Positions 1 through 9,224 are shown, counted from the stretch's first letter. The stretch: DNA of 64,000 nucleotides from Chitinophaga fulva (GCF_012927205.1 NZ_JABBGC010000002.1:620001-684000); one strand, 5' to 3'. Notes: generated by a model from the letters alone, not told the origin. Program-made: numbers and translations.

Positions 1-528
1 TTCCTGTGTGGTCAATTCCTGACAGATAAGTTTCAGCACTTCCTGTTCACGATCGTTGAGCTGTATTTCGTTTTTAAGTGTAGGCTTGAATTGTTGTTTA
101 TTCTTGTGTAGAACTTTCTTTAATAAGGCCAGGTTTACGTTTTCATTAAAATAGAAGCCTTTCTCATAAGTGGTGCAAATGGCTTCATAAATTTCTTCCG
201 GGTCCGCATTTTTCAGCAGATAGGCATTGGCGCCGTTTTCCACGAGGTGAACGATGAAGTTGTCGTCTTCATACATGGTGAGAATAATCACTTTAACGTC
301 AGGATACTTCTCCTTTACTTTAATGGTAGCCTCAATGCCGTCCATGTTGGGCATTTTCAGGTCCATCAGAATTACGTCCGGTTGTTGCTGTTCCATATGC
401 TGTAACAGATGCAGGCCGTCATCCGCTTCAAATACAAAGCGGATATTGTCATATGGTACCAGCGTGTTGATCACTCCACTGCGGAAGATCTTATGATCGT
501 CAGCAATAGCCACTTTTATGTGCGCCAT
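1..528 (-). CDS. NarL/LuxR-type response regulator (3' end cut by window)
   Basis: Transcriptional response regulator, partner of the histidine kinase just upstream. The visible 176 residues hold a complete receiver domain: acidic pair D10-D11, phospho-acceptor D56 in a LMDLKMP context, T84 and K106. They continue into the start of a LuxR-type helix-turn-helix from about residue 157 (LNDREQEVLKLI). The C-terminal half of the HTH lies beyond base 1. The ATG at 526-528 opens directly into a canonical receiver strand (IKVAIADDH). It is the last of four leftward genes and lies 133 bp after the kinase stop. Family and role are certain at the level of NarL-type two-component regulation; the target genes cannot be told from the sequence. 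Confidence 0.95.
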   Translation of the reverse strand, partial: MAHIKVAIADDHKIFRSGVINTLVPYDNIRFVFEADDGLHLLQHMEQQQPDVILMDLKMPNMDGIEATIKVKEKYPDVKVIILTMYEDDNFIVHLVENGANAYLLKNADPEEIYEAICTTYEKGFYFNENVNLALLKKVLHKNKQQFKPTLKNEIQLNDREQEVLKLICQELTTQE

Positions 529-661
529 AGTGAACAGTTTATAGAGAAATAAATTATTTTTTAGTTAATAAATTACTGTGAGTCATGTTGTTACATATGG
601 GTACAACAAAACCGGATGGCAATTTAGTAATAAAACAACATATCCATTCACTATTCTGTAC

Positions 662-1456
662 CTAAACCTGATAATTTTCTACGGTAATGGTAGCGAGTGT
701 GCCAATTGGATCGCCCGCGGCGAAGGTAATATTTCCGCCGATTATATTGAGACGGCTCTCGATGTTTTTGAGGCCCAGGCTTCCGGTTTTCTTTTTGTTG
801 GCATCCAGTGAAGGTAATAGTAGTCCATTGCCATTGTCAGCAACCGTGATTGTCAGCAGGGAAGGGGTAGTCTGGTAGGTGATGGTCACCTCTGTTGCCG
901 CTGCATGTTTCAGGATATTGTTGATCAGTTCCTGTACCACGCGGTATACGTTCAGTGCTTTTTCCATGTCTACCGGTTGAGGGTTGTCGGTTACCCGGAA
1001 ATGGATTTTGACTGCCTTGTTTTTGTTCATCAGACTGCAGAATGAATCCAGCGCATGGGCCAGGCCAAGGTTCTCCAGCGCCTGGGGGTGCAGGCTTTGG
1101 GAGATGAACCGCAGCTGTTGTATGATAAGGTCTGTGAAGTCTTTGGTTTCTTTCAGTCTTTCCGCTTCTCCGTTGCCGGTTTTCAGTAATGGCATCAGTC
1201 CGCCGATACTGAGTTTCAGTACAGATAACTGCGCGCCTACTTCATCGTGCAGGTCTTCCGCAATACGTTTGCGTTCCTGTTCCTGCCCCTGTAACACCGC
1301 CACCAGTCGTTCCCGTTGCAATTGCAGATCTTTGTCCCTGATCAGCAGCTTGTGTTGTATAACCTGTTTTTGTTGGAACATCACGAGCAAAATCACGATC
1401 ACTCCAAGGATTAACATTACTGTAGTACCAATTACAATAATATCAATTGTCTGCAT
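662..1456 (-). CDS. NarL-family sensor histidine kinase (HisKA_3/HATPase)
   Basis: Membrane-anchored histidine kinase of 264 residues that should autophosphorylate and pass phosphate to the NarL-type regulator encoded next. There is one N-terminal transmembrane helix (about residues 6-27), a short coiled linker, and a HisKA_3 dimerisation domain with phospho-acceptor H70 (RIAEDLHDEVG). The C-terminal ATPase has its N box at about 176-185 (ELINNILKHA), G1 box DNGNG at 207-211 and GSLGL at 225-229. It has almost no extracytoplasmic sensing domain. Its start overlaps the end of the upstream multi-pass membrane protein by 14 bp, so translation is probably coupled and that protein may supply the sensing function (inference). 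Very close to the minimal size for the family. Confidence 0.93.
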   Translation of the reverse strand: MQTIDIIVIGTTVMLILGVIVILLVMFQQKQVIQHKLLIRDKDLQLQRERLVAVLQGQEQERKRIAEDLHDEVGAQLSVLKLSIGGLMPLLKTGNGEAERLKETKDFTDLIIQQLRFISQSLHPQALENLGLAHALDSFCSLMNKNKAVKIHFRVTDNPQPVDMEKALNVYRVVQELINNILKHAAATEVTITYQTTPSLLTITVADNGNGLLLPSLDANKKKTGSLGLKNIESRLNIIGGNITFAAGDPIGTLATITVENYQV

Positions 1457-2126
1457 ACCCTAACCTTTTAGTTTTTGTGAGGCCAATATACAGCAGAATC
1501 ATGGCAATTATACCAACAATATAATTTATACTGAGGAGAGTGAGCACCATGGTTTGCTGTGCGTCTTTGGGTAGCTGGATGAGGTTGTAGCTGATAGAAA
1601 AGAGAAATGAACTACAGAAATAGATAAAGACGCCAGAACTATACCAGAATTCAGGGAGTGTGTTGATATAAATGGCTTTTTCCAATAGTTCCCGGTCAGT
1701 CAACAGCTGGAGGAAAAAGATAACGCCGTAGGCGATAATGATACCGGATTTTAGTCCGGCACTGATGGAGTTATAGGACTGGATGCCTTCAAATTTGAGG
1801 AAGTCGGCGATACACAATCCGAGAACAAGAATAGGCAAATAGGTAATAAGTTGTTTGACTGTTTGGTGTTTAATGATGGTCCAATAGAAGCAGGAGAGGA
1901 GGAGAAACTGTATAAAGTTCATCATGCTGAACAACCACATGTTGTTCATACCCATTCTGGCTGTAATAGCAGATCCCACCGCAAAAACCACGCTGCTAAA
2001 GATGTAGTAGCACATCCATTTGCTGGCAGCGTCCAGCGCTTTGAATTTTAACAGGAAGGGGATCAAAATTAAAGCTTCGATCCCCATCATCGTGTAAAAT
2101 ATACCAAGGAATATATTCAGATTCAC
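1443..2126 (-). CDS. multi-pass membrane protein, probable sensory partner of the kinase
   Basis: Protein of 227 residues composed almost entirely of hydrophobic helices, about seven by eye (for example residues 5-25, 38-57, 66-84, 91-110, 121-142, 160-183 and 193-217), joined by short loops. No enzymatic motif is visible and I do not recognise a named family. The gene ends inside the start of the histidine kinase (14-bp overlap) and lies 9 bp downstream of the small Cys/Asp-rich gene, so the three form one transcription unit. A seven-helix architecture next to a kinase lacking its own sensor suggests a split 7TM receptor. That is an inference from context only. Confidence 0.8.
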   Translation of the reverse strand: MNLNIFLGIFYTMMGIEALILIPFLLKFKALDAASKWMCYYIFSSVVFAVGSAITARMGMNNMWLFSMMNFIQFLLLSCFYWTIIKHQTVKQLITYLPILVLGLCIADFLKFEGIQSYNSISAGLKSGIIIAYGVIFFLQLLTDRELLEKAIYINTLPEFWYSSGVFIYFCSSFLFSISYNLIQLPKDAQQTMVLTLLSINYIVGIIAMILLYIGLTKTKRLGYADN

Positions 2127-2135
2127 GTTTTTCCT

Positions 2136-2555
2136 TTATTGGGTGGGTGGTTTAGTACCTCCGCCAGAACAATAAGCCGGGCAGGGAAGGCCTTGGTCGA
2201 GAATGCGGGCGGTAGTCATGCTCTTGGCAACGGAACCGGTGGCAGGGTCTCCTCCTGGAGGAAGGATATCGTTACCATCGCTGTCAACGGCTACCAGCAC
2301 CATTTTCTTTTCTTTGATACCATCACCGTCTGTATCGATTTTCAGACCATAATAAATCCTCAGTGCGGTGCAGTCAGGATGATTCAACAGTTCCATCACT
2401 TTGTCCTTACCGAAACACATGGCTTTTACGTGCGTGCCCATGGATTTCTGCTGGGCATGCTCGTCGTCATGGTTCTTACACAATGTTTCCATTTCCTCCC
2501 TGGAAATGAAACCTCCTGCATCGGCAGGAATTGGTTGTTTAGTAGAATCGCTCAT
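2136..2555 (-). CDS. small Cys- and Asp-rich conserved-looking protein, unknown function
   Basis: Unrecognised 139-residue protein, first gene of the leftward signalling operon. The ATG at 2553-2555 is preferred: an in-frame upstream extension to 2612 is only low-complexity hydrophobic sequence. There is no signal peptide or membrane helix. Visible features are five cysteines (C26, C47, C62, C125, C129), the last two in a CPAYC motif near a Gly/Pro-rich tail, and a DTDGDG run at 74-79 that resembles the calcium loop of dockerin or thrombospondin-type repeats. A second DSDGND follows at 91-96. The close spacing to the membrane protein and kinase suggests a role in the same signalling pathway; metal binding is a guess from the residues. 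Confidence 0.75.
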   Translation of the reverse strand: MSDSTKQPIPADAGGFISREEMETLCKNHDDEHAQQKSMGTHVKAMCFGKDKVMELLNHPDCTALRIYYGLKIDTDGDGIKEKKMVLVAVDSDGNDILPPGGDPATGSVAKSMTTARILDQGLPCPAYCSGGGTKPPTQ

Positions 2556-2737
2556 AAATGTGGGTAGTTTAAGGTTTTGGGGTAAAATTATTACAATATT
2601 ACATGTTTGCAAGATTGGTTGTGTGAGAGGGTCTTTTCCCCCTAAAACCGCCCTGTGACCGGAAATATAGCATGGAAGAGGATTGCGCCTGAAAAGAGGT
2701 TAACAGGGAACACTGAAATAGCGTAACACTCACTTAA

Positions 2738-2759
2738 AAATGCGTATTTATACGCATTT
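2738..2759. promoter_or_regulatory. 22-bp perfect dyad, possible operator or short terminator
   Basis: The arms AAATGCGTAT and ATACGCATTT are exact reverse complements separated by two bases, and a run of T follows on the + strand. It lies in the 387-bp stretch between the divergently oriented genes starting at 2555 (-) and 2943 (+). Both a transcription-factor operator and a hairpin are possible. No other feature was seen in this stretch. Confidence 0.4.
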
Positions 2760-2942
2760 ATTTTTTTCAGGTTTACAACGCTTGATTAGCATCCTGATGT
2801 TGTTAATCTTTGTACCTGCAACCGGATCGAACGAACTGTTACACATATCGGATCAGTCAGCACTAGGGCCTTTCTACCATGTTTGTTTTTAAGTTTAGTA
2901 TGCAGCGGGTTTCTATCATTGCCCCCTTTAAAATTAAAAACC

Positions 2943-3833
2943 ATGAGTTACCTGTTAATTGGAAACATCTCTGCACTTATCTGTGACGACTGCATTGAGC
3001 CCCTCGCGCAGGCACGGATACGTGTTTACCTGCCGGACACCCGTTACCCGGCTGCCAACCCCAAAGGAATATTCAGTGATCTGCAACCATTGTCAGCCAA
3101 AGAAGTATTGATGAAAGCAGACCGCCTGCTGGCGGAAGCTTCATTGGATGAACAAGGCAATTTCACCTTGTCCTGGAAACAGGAGCATCTTTTTACAGAA
3201 CCCCTTGAGTTAGACCTCTGCCTGGATACACTCCCCGGCAAAACCGGTATCCAGCAACCCCGCAATTTTCATCTGTGTACAGCCGTGCTACACTGGAAAC
3301 GCAGTATTAACGGTTATATCGGGGCCTATGCCTACGTTGTTCCTTCCGCCATCTGGAATACCATCCAGGGAGAAGCCGGCGCCTGGGTGATCACCGGTAC
3401 TGTCAAACAACGCCGGGAGACAGGAAATGACCAGCCACCACTACGCGTGGAGGCGTTCAATGCCCTCTCCGGTAAAAAGATCGGTACTGCTATTACGAAT
3501 GAATATGGCCGTTATACACTGCGTTTTTCCCGGAAAGACCTTTACCATGGCACGTTACAGCCCATCAGGCAAGGGCGCCGGCATATGGGACCTGACGTAT
3601 ATTTCCGTATATATAATAATGACAAACTGGTATTGTCAGAAAATGAATCACATGCTTCCTCGCCGGAAAGACAAGACCTTCCACCGTGCAGTTGCGTCAA
3701 CCTGGTATACCGTCCGTCTGTGGTAAAATGGGCATCAGGACAGATACAGGGATGGATCAACGATATGAAAGTCATCGCCGGTAAAAGCAGAAAGAAACGC
3801 GAGCAGCTGCACCTGAGCAACGCACTGTTTTAA
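2943..3833 (+). CDS. carboxypeptidase-regulatory-like (transthyretin-fold) protein
   Basis: Protein of 296 residues with no signal peptide and no assigned enzyme function. The N-terminal part (about residues 4-95) and the middle part (about 155-225) each look like a beta-sandwich of the carboxypeptidase-regulatory/transthyretin-like type: each opens with a GNISA or GTVK strand, continues with LRVEAFNA-like and IGTAITNEYGRYTL-like strands, and the second carries the characteristic 'new-generation, then Gly-x-Tyr' loop. The C-terminal tail is basic. The ATG at 2943 (MSYLLIGNIS) is preferred over upstream alternative starts because the extension is unlike protein. It stands alone and ends in a strong terminator. 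A structural or assembly role is possible but not shown. Confidence 0.75.
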   Translation: MSYLLIGNISALICDDCIEPLAQARIRVYLPDTRYPAANPKGIFSDLQPLSAKEVLMKADRLLAEASLDEQGNFTLSWKQEHLFTEPLELDLCLDTLPGKTGIQQPRNFHLCTAVLHWKRSINGYIGAYAYVVPSAIWNTIQGEAGAWVITGTVKQRRETGNDQPPLRVEAFNALSGKKIGTAITNEYGRYTLRFSRKDLYHGTLQPIRQGRRHMGPDVYFRIYNNDKLVLSENESHASSPERQDLPPCSCVNLVYRPSVVKWASGQIQGWINDMKVIAGKSRKKREQLHLSNALF

Positions 3834-3879
3834 CTCCCTATAGAAAAGTATTTTGTTTGACCCCTTTTTTATCGTGTAC

Positions 3880-3907
3880 CAGCCGCCTTCGGGCGGCTGT
3901 TTGTTTA
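3880..3907 (+). terminator. rho-independent terminator with TTCG loop
   Basis: Eight-base-pair GC-rich stem (CAGCCGCC/GGCGGCTG) closed by a TTCG tetraloop and followed by TTTGTTT. It lies 47 bp after the + strand gene ending at 3833 and just outside the stop codon of the convergent xerD-like gene. Confidence 0.8.
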
Positions 3908-4804
3908 AAACCGGGGATGAAAACGGGAGAGGGTGTCCCGCAGGTATTCCCTGTCGAGATGCGTATAGATCTCTGTGGTGGATATGCTTTCATGCCCGAG
4001 CATCTGCTGCACGGCCCGCAGGTCCGCCCCGCCTTCCACCAGGTGTGTGGCAAAAGAATGCCGAAACGTATGTGGCGACACATTTTTTTCAATGCCTGCC
4101 AGTTTGGTCAGCTCCTTGATCACCAGGAAAATCATCACGCGACTGAGTGGCCCGCCGCGGCGGTTGAGGAACAAGGTATCTTCTTCACCGTGTTTAACGG
4201 GCATGTGTATACGTACATTGCGCCGGTAAACATCAATATGCCGCATGGCATCACGGCCAATCGGTACCATCCTTTCTTTATTGCCCTTGCCTACCACCCG
4301 TATAAACCCCACGTCCATATGCAGCTGGGTGATCTGCAGATTAGTGACCTCGCTTACACGCAGGCCGCAGCTGTACATCGTTTCGAGAATGGCTTTGTTA
4401 CGGTGGCCTTCGGCTGTGCTGAGGTCTACCTGTGCAATGATTTTTTCTATCTCTTCAAAGCTCAGCACGTCAGGCAGTTTACGCTGCAGCTTGGGCGCTT
4501 CCAGCAACTGTGTCGGGTCGTCCTGTGTCATGTCTTCCAGCAGCAGGAACTTGTAAAACGCTTTGATGCCGGAGATGGTCCGCGCCTGGGAAGCTGGTGT
4601 CATGCCCAGTTTGGACACCCATTGTATACAGCCCTGTAAGTCGGACAGGGTGATATCCTGCGGGCGCAGTTTCTCTCCACCATGCGCCTGGAGATACTGC
4701 TCCAGTTTCTCTACGTCGCGCAGATAGGCCTCTACGGAGTTGTCCGACAGCGACCGCTCCAACTTCATATAGCCTTTAAATAGTTTCCGGAATGATTCCC
4801 ACAT
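3905..4804 (-). CDS. xerD: site-specific tyrosine recombinase XerD
   Basis: Tyrosine recombinase of 299 residues, the usual XerC/D size, which with its partner resolves chromosome dimers at dif. The N-terminal SAM-like core-binding domain spans about 1-95. The catalytic domain shows R149 (CGLRVSEV), K173 (VGKGNKER), H245-x-x-R248 (PHTFRHS), H271 (LGHESIS) and the nucleophile Y280 (TTEIYTH). All six catalytic positions are present. The ATG at 4802-4804 (MWESF) gives the natural length. It is transcribed away from pyc across a 68-bp gap. There is no nearby integron, phage or genomic-island structure, so a housekeeping Xer role is favoured; telling XerD from XerC would need a tree. Confidence 0.92.
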   Translation of the reverse strand: MWESFRKLFKGYMKLERSLSDNSVEAYLRDVEKLEQYLQAHGGEKLRPQDITLSDLQGCIQWVSKLGMTPASQARTISGIKAFYKFLLLEDMTQDDPTQLLEAPKLQRKLPDVLSFEEIEKIIAQVDLSTAEGHRNKAILETMYSCGLRVSEVTNLQITQLHMDVGFIRVVGKGNKERMVPIGRDAMRHIDVYRRNVRIHMPVKHGEEDTLFLNRRGGPLSRVMIFLVIKELTKLAGIEKNVSPHTFRHSFATHLVEGGADLRAVQQMLGHESISTTEIYTHLDREYLRDTLSRFHPRF

Positions 4805-4872
4805 AATTGAAGGCAAGTTAAAAGTTTTATCCTATTTTTAATGATACCAGTCTTTATAACAACCCTTCATTT

Positions 4873-7800
4873 ATGTCTGCCCCAGTTTTCAGAAAAATAA
4901 ACAAGCTGCTTGTGGCCAACCGTGGCGAAATCGCTGTACGGGTACTGAGGGCCGCCGCTGAATTACGTATCCGGACGATTGCCGTGTTTACGTATGAAGA
5001 CCGTTATTCACTACATCGCTACAAAGCGGATGAAGCTTACCAGATAGGTCGTGATGATGACCCGCTGAAGCCGTATCTGGACATTGAAGCCATCATCAAC
5101 CTGGCGAAGATGCAACAGGTGGACGCGATCCATCCGGGCTACGGTTTCCTCAGTGAAAATGTACAGTTTGCCCGCCGCTGCAGGGAAGAAGGCATCATAT
5201 TCGTTGGCCCTTCACCGGAAATCATGGCGCAGCTGGGCGATAAAGTAGCGGCGAAGGTGATCGCACGGGAGGCGGAAGTACCACTGATCGCGGACAGCCA
5301 GGTGCGGCTGACAGATATAAGCATCGTTTTACAGGAGGCTAAGCGTATAGGCTTCCCGGTGATGCTGAAGGCCGCTGCCGGCGGAGGCGGTCGCGGGATG
5401 CGCATGGTAGCGGAAGAATCAGCCCTGGAAAGAGCTTTTCTGGAAGCGCGCAGCGAAGCTGCTAAAGCTTTCGGTGACGATACCATCTTCATCGAGAAAT
5501 TCATCGAAGATCCCAAACATATAGAAGTGCAACTGATGGGGGACCAGCACGGCAACATCGTACATCTCTATGAACGCGACTGCTCCGTGCAACGGCGGTT
5601 TCAGAAAGTGGTGGAGATTGCTCCGTCGCCCAACCTGCCGCAACACACCCGTGATAAACTGTATGAGTACGCCTTGCGCCTGGCGCATAAAGTGGGATTC
5701 GACAACGTAGGCACCGTGGAGTTCCTGGTAGACAGGGCTCACCATATTTATTTTATAGAAGTCAACCCGCGTATCCAGGTGGAACATACCGTTACCGAAG
5801 AGGTGACGGGCATCGACATTGTACGCTCGCAGATATTAATAGCGGAGGGGCACCGGCTGTCGGACCCTGAAATATTTCTCAAAGGACAGGAGGACGTACG
5901 GCTCAATGGTTTTGCCATTCAGTGCCGTATTACCACAGAAGATCCGGAAAACAATTTTAAACCGGACTATGGCACGGTGATCGCCTACCGTAACGCCGGC
6001 GGTTTTGGGATACGGCTGGATGAAGGCAGCACTTACTCCGGTGTAAAGATCTCACCCTTCTTCGATTCTATGCTGGTGAAGGTGACGGCCTGGGGCCGCA
6101 CACTGTCAGGCGCTTCCAGCCGCCTGCACCGTACGCTGCGGGAGTTTCGCATCAGAGGGGTGAAAACCAATATCCGTTTCCTCGAAAACGTGATCACCAA
6201 TGATGTCTTCAGAAAAGGTAACTGTACCGTCGCCTTTATTGACCAACACCCTGAGCTGTTTAAATTGTCGCAGATACGGGACAGAGGCACCAAGACGCTG
6301 ATGTACCTCGCCGATGTGACGGTGAACGGGCACCCTGATGTAAAAGGCAAAGTGGAAAACAAGACGTTCCGTACGCCGGAGATCCCGGCTTATGAATCAT
6401 TGCAGCCTTATCCGGCCGGTATGAAGGACCGTCTGCAGCAAATGGGGCGGGAAGGGTTTGTGCATTGGCTGCGGGAAGAAAAACCGGTCTATTATACAGA
6501 TACCACCTTCCGGGATGCGCACCAGAGTTTGCTGGCCACCCGGGTACGTACCAGGGATATGCTGGCCGTAGCTGAAGGGTATGCCAAAAACAACCCGGAG
6601 ATATTCTCCATGGAAGTTTGGGGTGGGGCCACCTTTGATGTAGCGATGCGTTTTTTGCATGAGTGCCCGTGGCGACGACTGCAACTATTGCGCAAAGCTA
6701 TGCCTAACATGTTGCTGCAGATGCTTTTCCGTGGGGCTAACGCTGTCGGCTACTCGGCATACCCCGAAAACCTCATTGCTGCGTTTATAGAAAAGGCCGC
6801 AGAGAACGGGATCGATGTGTTCCGCATTTTCGACTCGCTCAACTGGGTGGAGGCGATGGCGCCGAGTATCCGGTTTGTACGGGAACGCACCAACGCTGTT
6901 GCCCAGGCGGCCATCAGTTACACCGGTGATGTGCTGCGGCCGGACAATAATAAATATACCCTTCAGTATTATACAGACCTGGCCCGTCGCCTGGAAGATG
7001 CCGGTGCGCATATGCTGGCAGTGAAGGACATGGCCGGACTGCTGAAGCCGGAAGCGGCGTCAGTCCTGATCGGGGCGCTTCGGGACGCGGTGAAGCTGCC
7101 CATTGTGCTGCATACACACGATACGGCGGGTATACAGGCGGCCACTTATCTTAAAGCTATCGAAGCCGGCGTGAATGTGGTGGACACGGCGATAGCCTCG
7201 CTCAGCGGCCTTACCTCACAGCCTAATCTTAACTCGCTGGTAGCCATTATGGATGGGCACCCACGTGGCCGGAAGATGAACCTCGCTTCCCTGAATAAGT
7301 ATAGCAACTATTGGGAAGATGTACGGGAGTACTACTATCCGTTTGAGTCGGACATGAAGGCCGGTACGGCGCAGATATATGAGAATGAGATCCCTGGCGG
7401 ACAGTATTCCAACCTGCGGCAGCAGGCAGAGTCACTCGGATTGGGAGATAAACTGGAACAGATCAAGCGCAACTATGCGGTGGTCAACCAGCTCTTTGGC
7501 GATATCGTAAAGGTCACGCCGAGTTCGAAGGTGGTCGGCGATATGGCTTTATTCATGACCAGCAATCAGTTAACTGCCGGCGACGTGCTGGATGCTTCGC
7601 GTAACCTGGCTTTCCCTGCTTCCGTGAAAGGGTTTTTCCGGGGAGAGCTGGGCGTACCTTTCGGTGGTTTTCCTGCTGAGCTGCAACGGATTGTGCTGAA
7701 AGGAGAAAAGCCGATAGAAGGTAATCCCAATGCGCAGTTGCCGCCGGTGGATTTTGAGGCGGACTTCGCCGGCTTCCAGGCGAAGTACCCGCATGCGGAG

Positions 7801-8328
7801 TTTCTGGACTACCTCAGTTACCAGATGTTCCCGAAGGTGTTCGATGAGTACTATCAGCATGCGATGATCTTTGGTAACGTAGAGGCCATTCCCACGCCTG
7901 CTTTTTTCTATGGGTTGAAGCAGGGAGAAGAGATATTGATCACCCTGAGCAAGGGCAAGACCATTATTGTGAAGCTGTTGTATGTGTTGCCGGCCGACGA
8001 GCATGGGATGCGGACGGTGGTATTTGAGCTGAATGGTTATGCCCGTCGTGTACAGGTGAGGGACCTTGCTGTGAAGAGTGTGGCGGTGGTGAACCGGAAG
8101 GTGTCTGACGCTGCGGTGGAAATTGGGGCCCCATTGCCGGGCCGGTTGTCCCGTGTGTTGGTGGAAGCCGGGGCGACAGTAACACCTAATATGCCATTGT
8201 TTATCATCGAGGCAATGAAGATGGAAACAACGGTAACGGCTACCCGAAACGGAAAGGTGAAGGCAGTGCTGTTAGGGGAGGGAAGTATGGTCCAACAGGA
8301 TGATTTGGTGGTGGAAATGGAGAAATAG
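4873..8328 (+). CDS. pyc: pyruvate carboxylase
   Basis: Single-chain pyruvate carboxylase of 1151 residues, making oxaloacetate from pyruvate and bicarbonate with ATP. The biotin carboxylase domain spans about 8-460, with the glycine-rich ATP loop AAAGGGGRGM near 170 and the EVNPRIQVEHTVTE motif near 300. The carboxyltransferase domain starts near 540 (TDTTFRDAHQSLLATRVRT), has its carboxylated lysine at about K718 (LAVKDMAGL) and metal-binding HTHD near 747. A tetramerisation segment follows. The biotinyl domain at the C terminus carries the target lysine near K1116 in EAMKME. Full length with all domains in the usual order. It stands alone; the nearest gene upstream is divergent. Confidence 0.97.
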   Translation: MSAPVFRKINKLLVANRGEIAVRVLRAAAELRIRTIAVFTYEDRYSLHRYKADEAYQIGRDDDPLKPYLDIEAIINLAKMQQVDAIHPGYGFLSENVQFARRCREEGIIFVGPSPEIMAQLGDKVAAKVIAREAEVPLIADSQVRLTDISIVLQEAKRIGFPVMLKAAAGGGGRGMRMVAEESALERAFLEARSEAAKAFGDDTIFIEKFIEDPKHIEVQLMGDQHGNIVHLYERDCSVQRRFQKVVEIAPSPNLPQHTRDKLYEYALRLAHKVGFDNVGTVEFLVDRAHHIYFIEVNPRIQVEHTVTEEVTGIDIVRSQILIAEGHRLSDPEIFLKGQEDVRLNGFAIQCRITTEDPENNFKPDYGTVIAYRNAGGFGIRLDEGSTYSGVKISPFFDSMLVKVTAWGRTLSGASSRLHRTLREFRIRGVKTNIRFLENVITNDVFRKGNCTVAFIDQHPELFKLSQIRDRGTKTLMYLADVTVNGHPDVKGKVENKTFRTPEIPAYESLQPYPAGMKDRLQQMGREGFVHWLREEKPVYYTDTTFRDAHQSLLATRVRTRDMLAVAEGYAKNNPEIFSMEVWGGATFDVAMRFLHECPWRRLQLLRKAMPNMLLQMLFRGANAVGYSAYPENLIAAFIEKAAENGIDVFRIFDSLNWVEAMAPSIRFVRERTNAVAQAAISYTGDVLRPDNNKYTLQYYTDLARRLEDAGAHMLAVKDMAGLLKPEAASVLIGALRDAVKLPIVLHTHDTAGIQAATYLKAIEAGVNVVDTAIASLSGLTSQPNLNSLVAIMDGHPRGRKMNLASLNKYSNYWEDVREYYYPFESDMKAGTAQIYENEIPGGQYSNLRQQAESLGLGDKLEQIKRNYAVVNQLFGDIVKVTPSSKVVGDMALFMTSNQLTAGDVLDASRNLAFPASVKGFFRGELGVPFGGFPAELQRIVLKGEKPIEGNPNAQLPPVDFEADFAGFQAKYPHAEFLDYLSYQMFPKVFDEYYQHAMIFGNVEAIPTPAFFYGLKQGEEILITLSKGKTIIVKLLYVLPADEHGMRTVVFELNGYARRVQVRDLAVKSVAVVNRKVSDAAVEIGAPLPGRLSRVLVEAGATVTPNMPLFIIEAMKMETTVTATRNGKVKAVLLGEGSMVQQDDLVVEMEK

Positions 8329-8589
8329 GCTTTTGTTGATGTAGCTACTTTAGATGATTTAGTTTAAGTAATTGTAAATCAGTTTTCTATTATGACTGTA
8401 TTTTTGTCCGAAAAGCTACTTTTAGCGATGGGAATGGGTCGTTTTGAGGGTTGAAAATCAACCGGTTTTACTTATTTGGCGGCTGGTTTTTGTCAAATGT
8501 CTGCTTATTGGAACTGTAACTTTAATATAGGTTAATCAATTTATTTAAAATCAATAAATTATATCGTAGGATATTTAGGTTACAGACAA

Positions 8590-8623
8590 AAAAAATAACC
8601 TGGCCTTGGCCAGGTTATTTTTT
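8590..8623. terminator. bidirectional terminator between pyc and ndk
   Basis: Near-perfect palindrome (AAAAATAACCTGGCC, two-base loop, then its complement) with A-runs on the left and T-runs on the right, so it can terminate both strands. It is 20 bp past the ndk stop and about 260 bp past the pyc stop. The rest of the 8329-8643 gap is AT-rich and I see nothing else in it. Confidence 0.85.
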
Positions 8624-8643
8624 GCTTTTCCGTTGAACGGAGA

Positions 8644-9060
8644 TTAGAATTTTTCGAGGCCGCTGAAGAAGAAATCTCCTTCGATAGTAGCGTTCTCATC
8701 AGAGTCAGAACCGTGAACAGCGTTACGGCCGATAGACTCAGCGTATTTTTTACGGATGGTACCTTCTTCTGCGTTAGCAGGGTTGGTAGCGCCGATCAGT
8801 TTACGGAAGTCTTCTACTGCATTGTCTTTTTCCAGGATAGCTGCTACAATGTGGCCGCTGCTCATGAATTCTACCAGTTCGCCATAGAAAGGTCTTTCTT
8901 TATGCACTGCATAAAATTCACCCGCCTTGGCTGCAGACAGTTGCGTCATTTTCATGGCTACGATGCGGAAACCTGCGGCATTGATCATGTTCAGGATGCC
9001 ACCAATATGCCCGTTTGCTACCGCATCAGGCTTGATCATTGTAAATGTTCTGTTGTTCAT
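8644..9060 (-). CDS. ndk: nucleoside-diphosphate kinase
   Basis: Nucleoside diphosphate kinase of 138 residues that transfers phosphate between nucleoside triphosphates and diphosphates through a phospho-histidine. K10 in the TMIKPDAV motif, R103 and the catalytic H116 in the NAVHGSDS signature are all present. Length and motif order are those of the family. It is monocistronic, with its own promoter element upstream and a strong terminator downstream. It is oriented away from the DHH phosphoesterase gene. Confidence 0.98.
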   Translation of the reverse strand: MNNRTFTMIKPDAVANGHIGGILNMINAAGFRIVAMKMTQLSAAKAGEFYAVHKERPFYGELVEFMSSGHIVAAILEKDNAVEDFRKLIGATNPANAEEGTIRKKYAESIGRNAVHGSDSDENATIEGDFFFSGLEKF

Positions 9061-9092
9061 ATTTGTTTTATTCCGAATTACAGATTAGGCCG

Positions 9093-9100
9093 CAAAAGTA
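9093..9100 (-). promoter_or_regulatory. Bacteroidota -7 promoter element for ndk
   Basis: Reads TACTTTTG on the minus strand, an exact match to TAnnTTTG, placing transcription start about 30 bases before the ndk ATG. No convincing -33 TTTG was seen at standard spacing. Confidence 0.5.
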
Positions 9101-9224
9101 ATTACATTTTCTTTAGCGGTAAAAAATTTTGAAATTCTGGCTCAAATAAAGATCTTCGCACTTCATTTTCTGTCACAATTTATTGGTTGTGACGAGAAAT
9201 TAGTCTTAACATTACAGTTTTTGA

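Noticed and set aside
2883..2942. Upstream extension of the carboxypeptidase-regulatory-like protein
   Set aside because: Starts at a TTG and adds residues unlike the family; the ATG at 2943 begins at the first beta strand.
3905..4804. XerD as marker of an integrative element
   Set aside because: There is no attachment-site duplication, cargo or phage gene nearby and the neighbours are core metabolic genes.
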